Positions 1-10,300 of a stretch of DNA of 64,000 nucleotides are shown here, piece after piece (position 1 is the first letter of the stretch; each line of letters starts with the position of its first letter). The position numbers and the translations under genes were made by a program. The notes under the pieces were generated by a model, which did no database searches, had not been told where the DNA came from, and saw only the letters and a list, made by a program, of their open reading frames with translations. The DNA is taken from assembly GCA_964035575.1 (NCBI GenBank), contig OZ037874.1:744001-808000 (forward strand). The letters are read 5' to 3'. The DNA is from Rhynchopus sp. YZ270_cl-10. Lineage: Eukaryota; Euglenozoa; Diplonemea; Diplonemida; Diplonemidae.

Positions 1-1
1 C

Positions 2-3000
2 GCAGGTCCCTGCAGCGACGCAATGTGCTGCACACAGGAGCTCTGCGCCGACTACACATGCCCAAACGGCCTTGAGAAGCGTGCCACAGCAGACAGCATC
101 TCCTGCTACTTCGGCTGTGACGAGGAGCTCTGCTGTGACCCTCCCGTCGCCAAGCCTGTCCCGCGAGAGAACGCACAGGGCCTGCTCTTCGTTGATCAAG
201 ACCCAGGCAGGTTTGTGTTCGGTGGGACAGCAACCATCCTGCGTGCCATCGACGAGTCGGACATCACACACTACAGAGTGTACTGGGGGTTTGCGAAGTC
301 TGTGCGCAAAGTGCCATCATGCGGTGTCCGCAACCCAGTCTCTTGGAACCTCGAAAAGAAGCGTGACCCAACAAAGATGCTCGGAGAGTTCAAGAAGACC
401 GGCTGCGACATCACGTTCGAGATCCCGATGGGGACGAAGGCAACTGACAACGAGCGCTGCCCCATCACGTGGGACCGTGGTGAGGCCAGCACCGCTCAAA
501 TAGATGAGTGCAACCCGCACTACTTGATGGTCGTGGCCGTGAACGAGAACGGTGAGATCCCCGTGACACGTGAGGCTGCACAGCAGCTTGGCCCACGCCA
601 CCCAATCTCTGATTACGAAGCTGAGCTGGGCCTGACCTGTGCAGAGTCTGGGATCACAGGTGGACACGACTTGCCAGCCAACAACGATGTTGTGTTGGGT
701 GCATGGCACGACTGCCCATCTGCAGCTGAGTGTGCGAAGCGCTGTCGTGAGTACGACGGGTCGAAGGGTGCGTGCAGGCAGTGGACGTGGGCATACAACA
801 ATGGCGGCCACACCTCTGAGACGTGCTGGATGGAGTCCGAGTCTTTGACGAAGACACACTACGGTGTGCGTGTACAGGGGCCTGCTGTGTGCCCCACAAC
901 GTCTGAGTCGAATGCACCCACAGGACGGGAGAGACCACGGTGCACGAGGTGGCAGCGTTTCCAGAACAAGGTTCCGTTCCCAGACACTTCGAACTTCAAC
1001 CCTTGGCTGTACCACGAAAACGGTGGGAACTACGTGCAGAAGCCTTCTCTGCCCGATGTGCCTCTGGGGCAGTACCAACACGCTGAGTACTGCAAAGGTC
1101 TGTGCGACTTGGATGTGCTGTGCACAGGGTTTGTGTACCAGAAGAGCTTGCAGCTCAACTCTGGGACGGCTGCCATCTTCAAGAAGTGCATTCTGATGCG
1201 TGAGGACACGTTTGAGCGCAACGAGGTGCTGGAGGTGGACAGCATGCTGCTGCGCGTTAGTGGCCACCTCTACGACACGTGGGTGTGCTCACGTGAGGGC
1301 ATGGCACCGCTGGTGAACGGGTACACGTTTGAGGTGAACCGCTTTGGGTACGTGACCTGCGGTGCGGCGACAGCGTCGAGCCAGACAGTGATGGACAGCG
1401 TGGACTGCTGTGCCTCTGCATGCGATGCAGATGTGGGGTGTGTTGCCTTCACGTTCTGGAACAAGGAGAAGCGGTGCGACCTGTTCAGCTCGTGTGCGAG
1501 CACAGCAAAGGTGAACAAGGTGGAGGGGTGTGCGTTTGAGTCGTGCTTCGATGGGTTTGGTGCGTCGACGTACAAGAAGATTGCTGTGCGGACGATTGAG
1601 ATTGTGGACCGTTGGCCACGTCAGGGGACGAAGGATGGAATTCCCGTGCGTGTGCAGACGAACGGGATGATGGACGGTGCGGAGGTTGTGTGCGGTGTGC
1701 GGTACCAGAGCAGCGTGCGTGACGAGCTTCCTGAGACAGCAGAAGACATGAAGGCAGACGCAAGCCTTGTGGGCGTTGTTGTGTCTGCCATTGTGGAGAA
1801 CGACGTGGCGTCTCTGGAGCTGAAGCGTGAGAAGGCAGGTGCACTGGTGAACGGGCTGAAGTACCTGGTGCGCTGTGCTGTTGTGGGTGCGTCGCAGTAC
1901 AACGGTCTGCCTGCGTACGTTGACACACACAAATCGTTCATGACACAAGAGCCAAGGGGGTACAAGTTCCTTCGCCATGGGAAGTGCATATCATCTGCGT
2001 CCTGCACGACTAAGACCACCGATAAGGGCAAGGGGCTCTCGATGGATGAATGCAACGCACTGTGCGATGCAGACACAGAATGCAGAGGGTTCTCGTTTGG
2101 TGCCTTGGACGGGTGGTGTCGTTTGTTCTCGGGCTGCACGTTGATTGCTGCAAGCCCTTCTGCTGATATATATTGCTACCACAAGGATCCAACCTGGGAT
2201 GCAATGAACGACCCGAAGGGAGAGTGTGCTGACACGTGCTCTGCGACAGACACGTGCAACTTCAAGCGTGAGCTGGGAGTGTACGACAGGAACGTGTTCA
2301 CCCCGAAGCGCAGTACTTGTCTCACACCTGTCCCCGACACAGCTGCACCCACACCTGTACCAGCTGCTGCAACTGCAATTCCCACAGCAGCACCGACAGC
2401 AGAGCCCACTGCAGTACCAACAGCGGTGCCCACAGTAGCACCTACTTCCGCACCTACAGCAGTACCAACCGCCATGCCCACAGCGTCCCCTACTTCCACA
2501 CCCACCGCAGTCCCCACCGCAGTCCCGCCTGGTTCCACGTTAATACCTGCGGTGCCAACAGCGCTTCCCACAGCAGAGCCCACAGCGGTACCCACAGTAG
2601 CACCTACTTCCGCACGCACAGCAGTGCCAACCGCCATGCCCACAGCGTCCCCTACTTCCACACCTACTGCAGTCCCCACCGCAGTCCCGCCTGGTTCCAC
2701 GTTGATACCTTCGGTGCCAACAGCAGAGCCCACAGCGGTGCCCACAGCAGCACCTACTTCCGCACCTACAGCAGCTCCCACAGCGGTGCCCACTGCAGTT
2801 CCTACAGCTGCGCCAACAGCGCTTCCCACAGCTGTACCAACAGCTGTACCAACGCCGGTCCTAACATCAATGCCCACCACAGAGTCTCCGTTGACAAAGA
2901 TACCAACAGGCGCACCCACCGTACCAGACACAGCCAACCCTACATCTGCACCTGTGGGGGCGGTCCAGGACGAGTGCTCGACAGACCCGTGTGGACCTGG

Positions 3001-4219
3001 TCAGTCGTGCAAGGACCCAAACACCTCACCCGAACACGTGAACGACTTTTCCTGCACCTGCGATGACGACGCGGCAGTAACGGCGCAGGGAACACCAGCA
3101 ACCTGCACAGTGGACGAGTGTGCATCGCAACCCTGTGGTGCAGACCAGACGTGTGAAGACAAGGACACACGGGTGAATGCACAGTTTGACTACACATGCA
3201 CATGCGACGAGGACACTGCGACTGTGAGGGTGGGTGGGGCTGCTGTGTGTGTTGTGGATGAGTGCACAACAACGCCCTGTGGTGCAGACCAGACGTGCAC
3301 TGACACAAACGACGCTGCCAGCAAGACGGGGGACTTTGAGTGTGCGTGCACTGTGGGGACGATGGCGAAGCAGGTGGGTGCTGTGGCTGTCTGCGAGCAG
3401 GGGTCTGTGGACGAGTGTGCCACCGGCACACCGTGTGGGTCTGGACAGACGTGCGTTGACCCTGCGACAGTGGCTGGGTTGATGGACTACGTGTGCACAT
3501 GCACTGTGGGGACGGGTTCAGCAACAGGAACACCTGCTTCGTGTGCAGTGGACGAGTGTGTGGGGGATCCGTGTGGGGGTGGGCAGGACTGCGAGGACAA
3601 GAACACACAGGCAGGGTCGACAGGCGACTTTGAGTGCAGCTGCCGTGCACCTGCGACAGGGCTGCAGACAGGGGCACCTGCGTCGTGTGAGACAGACGAG
3701 TGTTTGTCGTCTCCTTGTGCCATGACGCAGATGTGCACTGAAGGGTCGACAGCAGTTGTGGGCGACTTCACGTGCACGTGCGCCAATGGTGTCACTGCCA
3801 CGGGTGGGGATGCGACGTGTGACATGGACGAGTGTGTGAGCAACCCTTGTGGCGATGGGCAGACGTGCAACGACCCTGACACGCGATACACAACCCAGCG
3901 CGACTTCATCTGCACCTGTGCAAACGACACCACACGCACAGCCACAGGCAGGCACGCTTCTTGCGACACGAAGGGCAACCTTGGTGCGGCAGATTCTGAC
4001 TCTGAGTCAGACTCGAGCGACGGCCTGCCGTGGTGGGTGTTCCTGCTGATTGGTCTGGGCGCGTTGCTGTGCTGTGCCGGCGCGCTTGGTGTCGCACTAA
4101 TGCTGAAGAAGCCTCGCAACCCTAAGCTCAGCATAGGCGAGCTTCTGCAGCGCTGCCCCAGCGAGGAGGAGATCTACACACCAATGGCGGACAGACGCAT
4201 GCACACCCACTCTGTGTGA
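2..4219 (+). CDS. EGF/PAN-rich type I surface protein, 5' end outside window
   Basis: Probably a cell-surface adhesion or recognition protein. The frame is open from base 2; the first ATG (23) is internal, because the codons before it align with the paralogue at 7347 (a CxDxxCC motif), so the signal peptide and first Cys-rich domain lie upstream. Order by residue from base 2: Cys-rich module (1-50), FN3-like sandwich (about 66-195, motif DITHYRVYWGF), three PAN/apple-like modules (about 220-300, 360-430, 460-515), a second beta-rich domain (about 527-646), a fourth PAN-like module (about 653-733), a Pro/Thr/Ala/Val stalk (about 777-988), seven EGF-like modules starting DECxxxPCG (about 990-1325), an acidic Ser stretch, one membrane helix (about 1344-1367) and a tail of about 38 residues. 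PAN and FN3 calls rest on Cys spacing and motifs only. The EGF block is almost identical in DNA to part of the 7347 gene. Confidence 0.85.
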   Translation, partial: AGPCSDAMCCTQELCADYTCPNGLEKRATADSISCYFGCDEELCCDPPVAKPVPRENAQGLLFVDQDPGRFVFGGTATILRAIDESDITHYRVYWGFAKSVRKVPSCGVRNPVSWNLEKKRDPTKMLGEFKKTGCDITFEIPMGTKATDNERCPITWDRGEASTAQIDECNPHYLMVVAVNENGEIPVTREAAQQLGPRHPISDYEAELGLTCAESGITGGHDLPANNDVVLGAWHDCPSAAECAKRCREYDGSKGACRQWTWAYNNGGHTSETCWMESESLTKTHYGVRVQGPAVCPTTSESNAPTGRERPRCTRWQRFQNKVPFPDTSNFNPWLYHENGGNYVQKPSLPDVPLGQYQHAEYCKGLCDLDVLCTGFVYQKSLQLNSGTAAIFKKCILMREDTFERNEVLEVDSMLLRVSGHLYDTWVCSREGMAPLVNGYTFEVNRFGYVTCGAATASSQTVMDSVDCCASACDADVGCVAFTFWNKEKRCDLFSSCASTAKVNKVEGCAFESCFDGFGASTYKKIAVRTIEIVDRWPRQGTKDGIPVRVQTNGMMDGAEVVCGVRYQSSVRDELPETAEDMKADASLVGVVVSAIVENDVASLELKREKAGALVNGLKYLVRCAVVGASQYNGLPAYVDTHKSFMTQEPRGYKFLRHGKCISSASCTTKTTDKGKGLSMDECNALCDADTECRGFSFGALDGWCRLFSGCTLIAASPSADIYCYHKDPTWDAMNDPKGECADTCSATDTCNFKRELGVYDRNVFTPKRSTCLTPVPDTAAPTPVPAAATAIPTAAPTAEPTAVPTAVPTVAPTSAPTAVPTAMPTASPTSTPTAVPTAVPPGSTLIPAVPTALPTAEPTAVPTVAPTSARTAVPTAMPTASPTSTPTAVPTAVPPGSTLIPSVPTAEPTAVPTAAPTSAPTAAPTAVPTAVPTAAPTALPTAVPTAVPTPVLTSMPTTESPLTKIPTGAPTVPDTANPTSAPVGAVQDECSTDPCGPGQSCKDPNTSPEHVNDFSCTCDDDAAVTAQGTPATCTVDECASQPCGADQTCEDKDTRVNAQFDYTCTCDEDTATVRVGGAAVCVVDECTTTPCGADQTCTDTNDAASKTGDFECACTVGTMAKQVGAVAVCEQGSVDECATGTPCGSGQTCVDPATVAGLMDYVCTCTVGTGSATGTPASCAVDECVGDPCGGGQDCEDKNTQAGSTGDFECSCRAPATGLQTGAPASCETDECLSSPCAMTQMCTEGSTAVVGDFTCTCANGVTATGGDATCDMDECVSNPCGDGQTCNDPDTRYTTQRDFICTCANDTTRTATGRHASCDTKGNLGAADSDSESDSSDGLPWWVFLLIGLGALLCCAGALGVALMLKKPRNPKLSIGELLQRCPSEEEIYTPMADRRMHTHSV
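2399..2746 (+). repeat. 174-bp direct duplication in the Pro/Thr stalk
   Basis: Two adjacent in-frame copies of a 174-bp segment (2399-2572 and 2573-2746) lie in the stalk of the first gene. Each encodes 58 residues of PT-A/V/S/E repeats with a matching PPGSTLIP interruption. The copies differ at only a few bases, so this is a recent internal expansion. The paralogue at 7347 has no such stalk. Confidence 0.85.
2977..3790 (+). repeat. EGF block almost identical to 12141-12952
   Basis: About 810 bp covering six EGF modules match the second EGF gene with only scattered changes, apart from a short divergent patch near 3460-3530. The N-terminal two-thirds of the same two genes differ far more, including at many silent sites. 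A second shared patch is 3826-3955 against 14392-14510. This is the pattern of gene conversion or recent segmental exchange. Confidence 0.8.
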
Positions 4220-5053
4220 CAGCTTGCACGCGGCCCTATGCAGAGAGCGCACACCCAGATTCCTCCGATGTGCACATGATCTTATCTTTGCGAGAGATGA
4301 GCTTCTTTGCAAAAAGATGCAGAGTTTGAGAACGGAAATTCCCTTTTTTTTTTTTCTTTCTTTTTTTTTTTTTTTCCTATCAATCAATTTATTGATTGCA
4401 TATGATGAAAATACTTTCCTGCACAGAACGTCTTCATTGGCGATCTTTGGGTCCGAGGGGGGTTTTTTTTAACTGGTTTTCTTCCTTGCTTTCGTTTTTT
4501 TTGTTTTCTTTATCTATGTGGATCCCCCCCAGTGAACCGTTAGGGACCCCCGCTCTGCCGTGGCAGTCGTGGTTAGCGTTGTCATGTTTGTCTGTAGCAC
4601 ACAAGTAAGAAGAGAGACTCGTGGTCTCATTGGCGTCTGTTTCTCAAGAGTTTTGTTGTTGTTCTACTCTTGTGGGTTGACGTTAAACGGAAGCGCCTCC
4701 CCATTTACCACGTATATTGGGGGGAATATACAGGCTGGATAAGAGAGGGCACACCCGGGTCTTGGTTTTGGTTTTGGTTTTGTTTTTTTTAAATTATTAT
4801 TGTGCGAAAGATGTGTCTGCACAGAGGGGCATTCATCTTTTCAAGTTTTCTTTGTTGTGTCGCATATAGTCCCCCCTCCTTTTGTAGTACTGCTGCTACC
4901 ACAGAGTGTCAAATTCTATCCCCCCTTTTTTTGACCTAAATCCGCCGAAAGCGTTTTTGGCCACACGCCAAATAAATCTGCATCGTGCCGCGATGGGTCA
5001 GAAAGTGACGACAAGATACTGTCCACACATTTTAAAAAGTGTTCCCCCCCCCC
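4220..5053. other. Spacer without recognisable gene
   Basis: 3' flank of the first gene. It holds long T-runs (about 4347-4376), G- and C-runs and a GGTTTT-type repeat near 4763-4790. Open frames are short, low-complexity and without recognisable domains. No RNA gene seen. Confidence 0.6.
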
Positions 5054-5055
5054 TA

Positions 5056-5841
5056 GGGGCGGTCATATCCTGTATTAAAAGTGTGAGAAAATGACATTTT
5101 TCAAAATGTTGTCAAAAGCGATTCTAAGGTAAAAAAAAGTAGAAAATCCACCCCACAGGCCCAAAAAAATGTGGTGTGCCCCGCTTTCCACCCTTTTTGT
5201 GCCTCTCAGGTACCCAAATCTCACTTTTTAAAAAATTGCCTACATGTGGTACCTGAGTGCCCCCCTGGTTTGCCTTTCAGGTTGACTATGAAACAGAAAA
5301 CACCCCAATATGGCCCAGAACATAGAGCAAAGGGTATATTTCACCCCCAAAACCCCACAGGAGACCCACAAAACCGTTACTGGGGTGTTTCGTGACACCT
5401 GTTGGTGCTCAAACCTCATAAAACCTGAAACACCGGTCAGGCAGTGAAAATAGGCCAAAATAGGCCAAAATAGCCTGAAAATGGCCTAAAAACGCCAATA
5501 TTTTATTTCAAACACCCAGAAAGTTGCAGAAACCCGATTCCAGGGTGGTCCTGGGCACCTGTGGGGGCGCATGCCCCATAAAACATCAAAAAAACGGTGT
5601 GGAACCGGTGTGGGAGGGTGTTTTTGCAAATTGCCCACAAATTGCCTGCCTCAGGTACCACATGTAGGCAATTTTTTAAAAACCGCGATTTGGGTCACTG
5701 AGAGGCACAAAAAGGGTGGAAAGCGGGGCACACCACATTTTTTTGGGCCTGTGGGGTGGATTTTCTTGGTTTTTACCCTTTTTGTGGGGTTTTTGGGCAT
5801 TTTTGAAAAATGTCATTTTCTCACATGGATATGACCCCCCC
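5056..5841. mobile_element. Foldback MITE, TA-flanked, about 200-bp inverted repeats
   Basis: The ends are GGGGCGGTCATATCC and, on the opposite strand, GGGGGGGTCATATCC, each bordered by TA (5054-5055 and 5842-5843). The arms (about 5056-5255 and 5648-5841) share the complement of a segment containing TTTTTCAAAATG, CCACCCCACAGGCCC and TACATGTGGTACCTGAG. The roughly 390-bp centre contains AAAATAGGCC-type short repeats and no transposase. TA duplication and long inverted ends fit a non-autonomous Tc1/mariner-like or other TA-targeting DNA element. Confidence 0.85.
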
Positions 5842-6002
5842 TACCCCCCCCCCCCCCCTTTTTTTTGCGAAGTCTTGAGTAATCAATAGCCATTCCAAAC
5901 TGCATACGTGACTGAAAGGCATGACGCAGGGAGAAAAGGTGCGTTCTCAAAAAAAAAGGGCGCGCACCCAAGGTGGTGAATTCACGATGAATGGTGCTTT
6001 TA

Positions 6003-6101
6003 GGGGGGGCGGGGTTTCACAACTTTTCACACTTTGCTTGACTTATGTGGGTGTGAAAAGTTGTGAAACGTTGTGAACAGTTGTGCAACCCCGCCCCCCC
6101 G
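6003..6101. mobile_element. 99-bp palindromic MITE, TA-flanked
   Basis: Inverted ends GGGGGGGCGGGGTT followed by CACAACTTTTCACA and its complement, bordered by TA at 6001-6002 and 6102-6103; the right end carries one extra base. The outer host sequence also forms a weak GTGCT/AGCAC match. No coding capacity. Confidence 0.75.
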
Positions 6102-6267
6102 TATAGCACCAGATGACAACCTATTCTTTTCAACGCCATTCAGTTGGTGGCAAAGTGGACTCTGCTGTGTCAATAGTGGACTTTATTGCATTGATGGGAA
6201 AATCCCAAAGTGCCCTAACATAATTTTTGTCACAATATTAGTACAACGTTTTACAGGATCAAATGAA

Positions 6268-6388
6268 GAGAAAGTGCAGAGTGCACAACTGTGGCAACAC
6301 AACCGAGGGCAACTACACTACTCCAACAATTTATCAAAAAAAAGTAGTGGAGCGCATCCTCGGGTGTCGGCACTAATATCCCCTTTTT
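6268..6388. repeat. A-tailed short interspersed repeat, two joined subtypes
   Basis: Contains the subtype ending CAACAATTTATCAAAAAAA, followed at once by the subtype with GTGGAGC, CTCGGGTGTC and CACTAATA. Related copies lie at 6931, 24161, 45762, 47189, 47484 and 47630. The + strand copies end in A-runs, so they could be short retroposons or transcript-end signals. Confidence 0.6.
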
Positions 6389-6407
6389 CTTTGTGTTGTG
6401 TAGAGTA

Positions 6408-6553
6408 CACAACGGGACCCAGTGACAAGTGGCAAGTGAAAATGACAAGTGAATGACAAGTAAATCACTTGTCGTGACAAGTGACTTTTTTGTCATTTCA
6501 CTCATGAATATGACATGTGTTTCACCTGTCACTTGTCAATGGGTCCCGTCGTG
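6408..6553. mobile_element. 146-bp palindromic MITE, TA-flanked
   Basis: Terminal inverted repeats CACAACGGGACCCA and TGGGTCCCGTCGTG (one mismatch) are bordered by TA at 6406-6407 and 6554-6555. The interior is rich in TGACAAGT and its complement ACTTGTCA, so the whole unit can fold back. It lies directly after an A-tailed repeat. Confidence 0.8.
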
Positions 6554-6555
6554 TA

Positions 6556-7346
6556 TGTCTTTGTCCCCCCACCCCACCCCTTCCTTTATTTTCCTTTCCG
6601 CTATCCCCTTTCCCCTCACTACATGATGCACAAACCTGGGGGTCCCATTCCTCATGTTTTTTGTAGGTGCGCTAAGATGAGCCTAAGTATCCTAAGTACA
6701 CGATACATAGGATCATCGTACCAAACTTGTCTATTTGTTTTTGTTTTTTGTTTTTTGTTTTTTTATATTTGTGAGACAGAGATTCCCATACGTTGTTTGT
6801 ATTTTTTTTTTGCAAGTCATTGATTTAATCCGTGCATCCTCGCAGAAAAGAAATGGCCGACATTGAGTACAACGATCTTTATCCAGTTGTAAAGTTATTG
6901 GCGACAAATGGAGGGAAAAAAAACTTATAGTGGAGCACACTCTAGGGTGGCTACACTAATACAACCAAGTTTTCAAAAAAAAAACGTGACTTTGCAAAAA
7001 CACACACACCGCAGAAGGGAACATGCCTCGCATAGAAAAGTAAAACTAAATCACCCCCACTTTTTGTTTTGTTTTTTTCTCTGCAGTTTTCAACCTATGA
7101 CAAAAAAAAAAACTAGGCTCGAAGTTGTATTTCCGACTGCTTCTTTGTCTGTTTTCAATACAAGTTTTTCTCTGCAGTTTTCAACTTCTCTTACCCCATC
7201 CGGAACCCCCATTCAGCCACAACAAAGCATTTTTTTTTTTCCAAACCAATTTTTTTCATTAACCCCCCCGGCTTGGAGTCCGTAGTGCCCCCCTCCATCT
7301 CCTCTCTCTCTCCACCCTCCCTCCAGATCTTCAACAGCAAAGACAT
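6556..7346. other. Spacer upstream of the large EGF gene
   Basis: A second A-tailed repeat lies at 6931-6980 (GTGGAGC, CTACACTAATACAACCAAG, then A-run). A segment with TTTTTCTCTGCAGTTTTCAAC occurs twice (about 7073-7095 and 7165-7186). A strong pyrimidine tract with AG dinucleotides (about 7285-7335) precedes the ATG at 7347 and could serve as a splice or trans-splice acceptor. No gene seen. Confidence 0.5.
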
Positions 7347-10300
7347 ATGGCTCGGACCTCAGCCACCTTCACCCTTCTGTCCACCTTTTTGTGCACCCTT
7401 CATTCTTCTAACGCGCAGCTGTGTGATGGGTATACCGGTACCGTGCTTGGCGGAGACTGCAAAAAGCAGTGGTGCCCACACCCGCTGAACAAGGATGAAT
7501 ACCCAAAATGGCCGTATTGCGGACGGCGTCCGAACGATCCAGATAAGACGTGGGAGTGGATGACCGAGATTATTCCCCCGCAGGACAGACCGTACCACCA
7601 ATGTAGCAACGGCCGTGTCCTGCGCCACGACGCTGCAGGTCTCGTCTGCAGAAAGTTCAACGACGACTGGGAGGCCGGCGAATGCTTTGACGGAGAGTGC
7701 TGCACCGGAGGGGTCTGCTCCGACGTGAAATGCGGCAACGGATGGACGCTCCGTGCCGACGCAGCAGAGGTGTCCTGCTATTTCGGCTGCGACCAACAAA
7801 CCTGCTGCGACGAGCCAACCGTAAACAAGGTTCCCGGGCAAAACGCGATGGGCATGCTCTTCGTCGACAAAGACCCCGGACGCTACGTCTTTGGCGGTAC
7901 CGCTACAATCCTGCGTGCCATCGACGAATCAGACATCACGCACTACAGAGTGTACTGGGGGTTTGCCATGGTCACCCGCAAGGCACCGATCTGCATTCTC
8001 CGTCAGCCCATCGGTTGGGAAACCTGGAAGTGGATGGACGCCACCAAGCTCTACAAGGAGTTCCCCAAAACCGGGTGTGACATTCAGTTTGAGATTCCGA
8101 TGGGGACGAATGCGCAGGACCATGCGCTGTGCCCGATCAGCTTCGACAGACGTGACATTTTTACGAGCGCAACGGATAAATGCAATCCACACTATTTGAT
8201 GGTGGTGTCAGTCAATGCAAACGGAGAAAAGCCTGTAACCAGACATCAGAACGATCACATCGGCCCAGTTCTTGCCATTTCCGATTATGAAGCTGAGCTC
8301 GAATATGCATGCGCAGAGTCAGGTCTGGTAGGTGGCCAGGATTTGCTCAACATCGACGACGTTCCGCTAGGAGTACAGGGCGACTGTCCTAGCCCCGCAG
8401 AATGCGCCCGTCGCTGCCGTGAGTACTCTGGCCCAAAGGGGCCGTGCAGGATCTTCACCTGGGCATACCCAACAGGCGGGCCAAACTCGAACACATGCTG
8501 GATGGAATCGCAGGCAATCCACAAAGTGCATTACACCGTGCGTGTCTCCGGCCCCGCAGTGTGCCCCTCTGCAGACGAAGCCACCGCAGCACCCACCGGG
8601 CTGGAACGGCCAAAGTGCACACGGTGGCGCCGCTTCCAGAACAGATCCCCATTCGCCCCCGGGGATCAATGGAAGGTGTATACGGAGGGGATCAACTATG
8701 TGGAACGCCCGCTTGGGCAGTTTCAAAACTTTGAGACGTGCAAATCGATCTGTGACATGGACGTACTGTGCATTGGGTTCACCTGGCAGAAGAGCGTCAA
8801 GCTCAACGCTGGCGACCTGCGTCTGCTTAAGTACTGCCGCATGATGCGCATCGACTCTGGCGAACGGCACGACCTCGACACGCTCTCCGTCCGCAACATG
8901 GACCACCTCTACGACACATGGCTCTGCACCCGCGCCACCATGGCTCCCATGGTCCTAGGCTACAACTTCCAATCAAACCCCTTTGGCTACATGAAATGCT
9001 CCCAAACCGCCTTCAGCCAAAAGGTGCTGAGCTCTGTTGACTGCTGTGCCGCGGCATGCGATTCAGACAACAACTGCAAGGCATTCACCTTCTGGAACAA
9101 AGAGAAGCGGTGCGACCTCTTCAGTGCATGCAGTGTGGGGCGCGTCAGCAAGGTAGTGGGATGCGCCTATGAGTCCTGCTTTGATGGGTACGGCGCTTCA
9201 ACGTATACAAAGGAGACCAAACGAACGATAGAGATCGTCGATCGCTGGCCTCTCCAGGGCACCAAGGATGGGATTGTGATCAATGTCCAGACCAATGGAC
9301 TCATGGACGGTGCTGAAGTCGTTTGTGGCGTGCGTTACCAAGACGCCACCCGCGATGAGCTGCCCACCACTGCAGAGGGGATGAAGGCTGATGCGAGCCT
9401 CACAGACGTCGTCAAATCGGCTATAGTAGAAAAGGACGTCGCCTCGATGATCCTGACGCAGGAGAAGGCCGGCCCCCTCAAAGACGGGCTGAAGTACAAA
9501 GTGCGCTGTGCAGTGGTGGACAGAGCAAAGTACGCAGGCCTCCCTGCGTTCGTCGACACCCCGCCGTCGTTCCAGCTGCAGGAGCCGAAAGGGTATCAGT
9601 TCATCCGGCACGGCAGGTGCATCGGGTATCAGGATTGTGCGCCCACGACGGATAAGGGGAAGGGCGTTTCGTACGACGATTGTCTTGCCTTCTCTGACGC
9701 GGGGGCGCAGTTCACAGGGTTTTCGTGGGGCTTCTCGGATGGGTGGTGCCGTCTGTACACAGAGTGCCCACCGCGGGGGGTGGCGAAGGATGACGAGAAC
9801 TACTACTGCTTCAAGAAGACGAATGAGTTTGCAGAGCTGAACGATGTCGGGAACGGTGTCTGCGACAAGGTCTGCCCTGTGGGCGACACGTGCCACATGA
9901 GTCGCAAGATGGGCATATGCGACCGCAACGTATACATCTCACACAATGCGCGTGACCTCTGCACAGAAGAGATCGACGAATGCGAAGCAGACCCATGTGG
10001 TGCTGACCAGACCTGCAACGACCCGAACAAAGCAAGTCTGCTTGACTTTGTGTGTACCTGCACAGCAGACATGAGCATGACGAAAACAGGTGGCAAAGCA
10101 AGCTGTTCAAAGGACGAGTGCTCAGCAGACCCATGTGGGACGGGGCAGTCGTGTCTGGACCCAAACCCATCGCCAACGTCGATCAACGATTTTGAGTGCA
10201 TCTGCGACAGCGATCCTGCTACCCACACAACTGGCACATCTGCAACGTGTGAACTTGACGAGTGTGTACCCAACCCTTGTGGTGCTGACCAGACGTGCAA

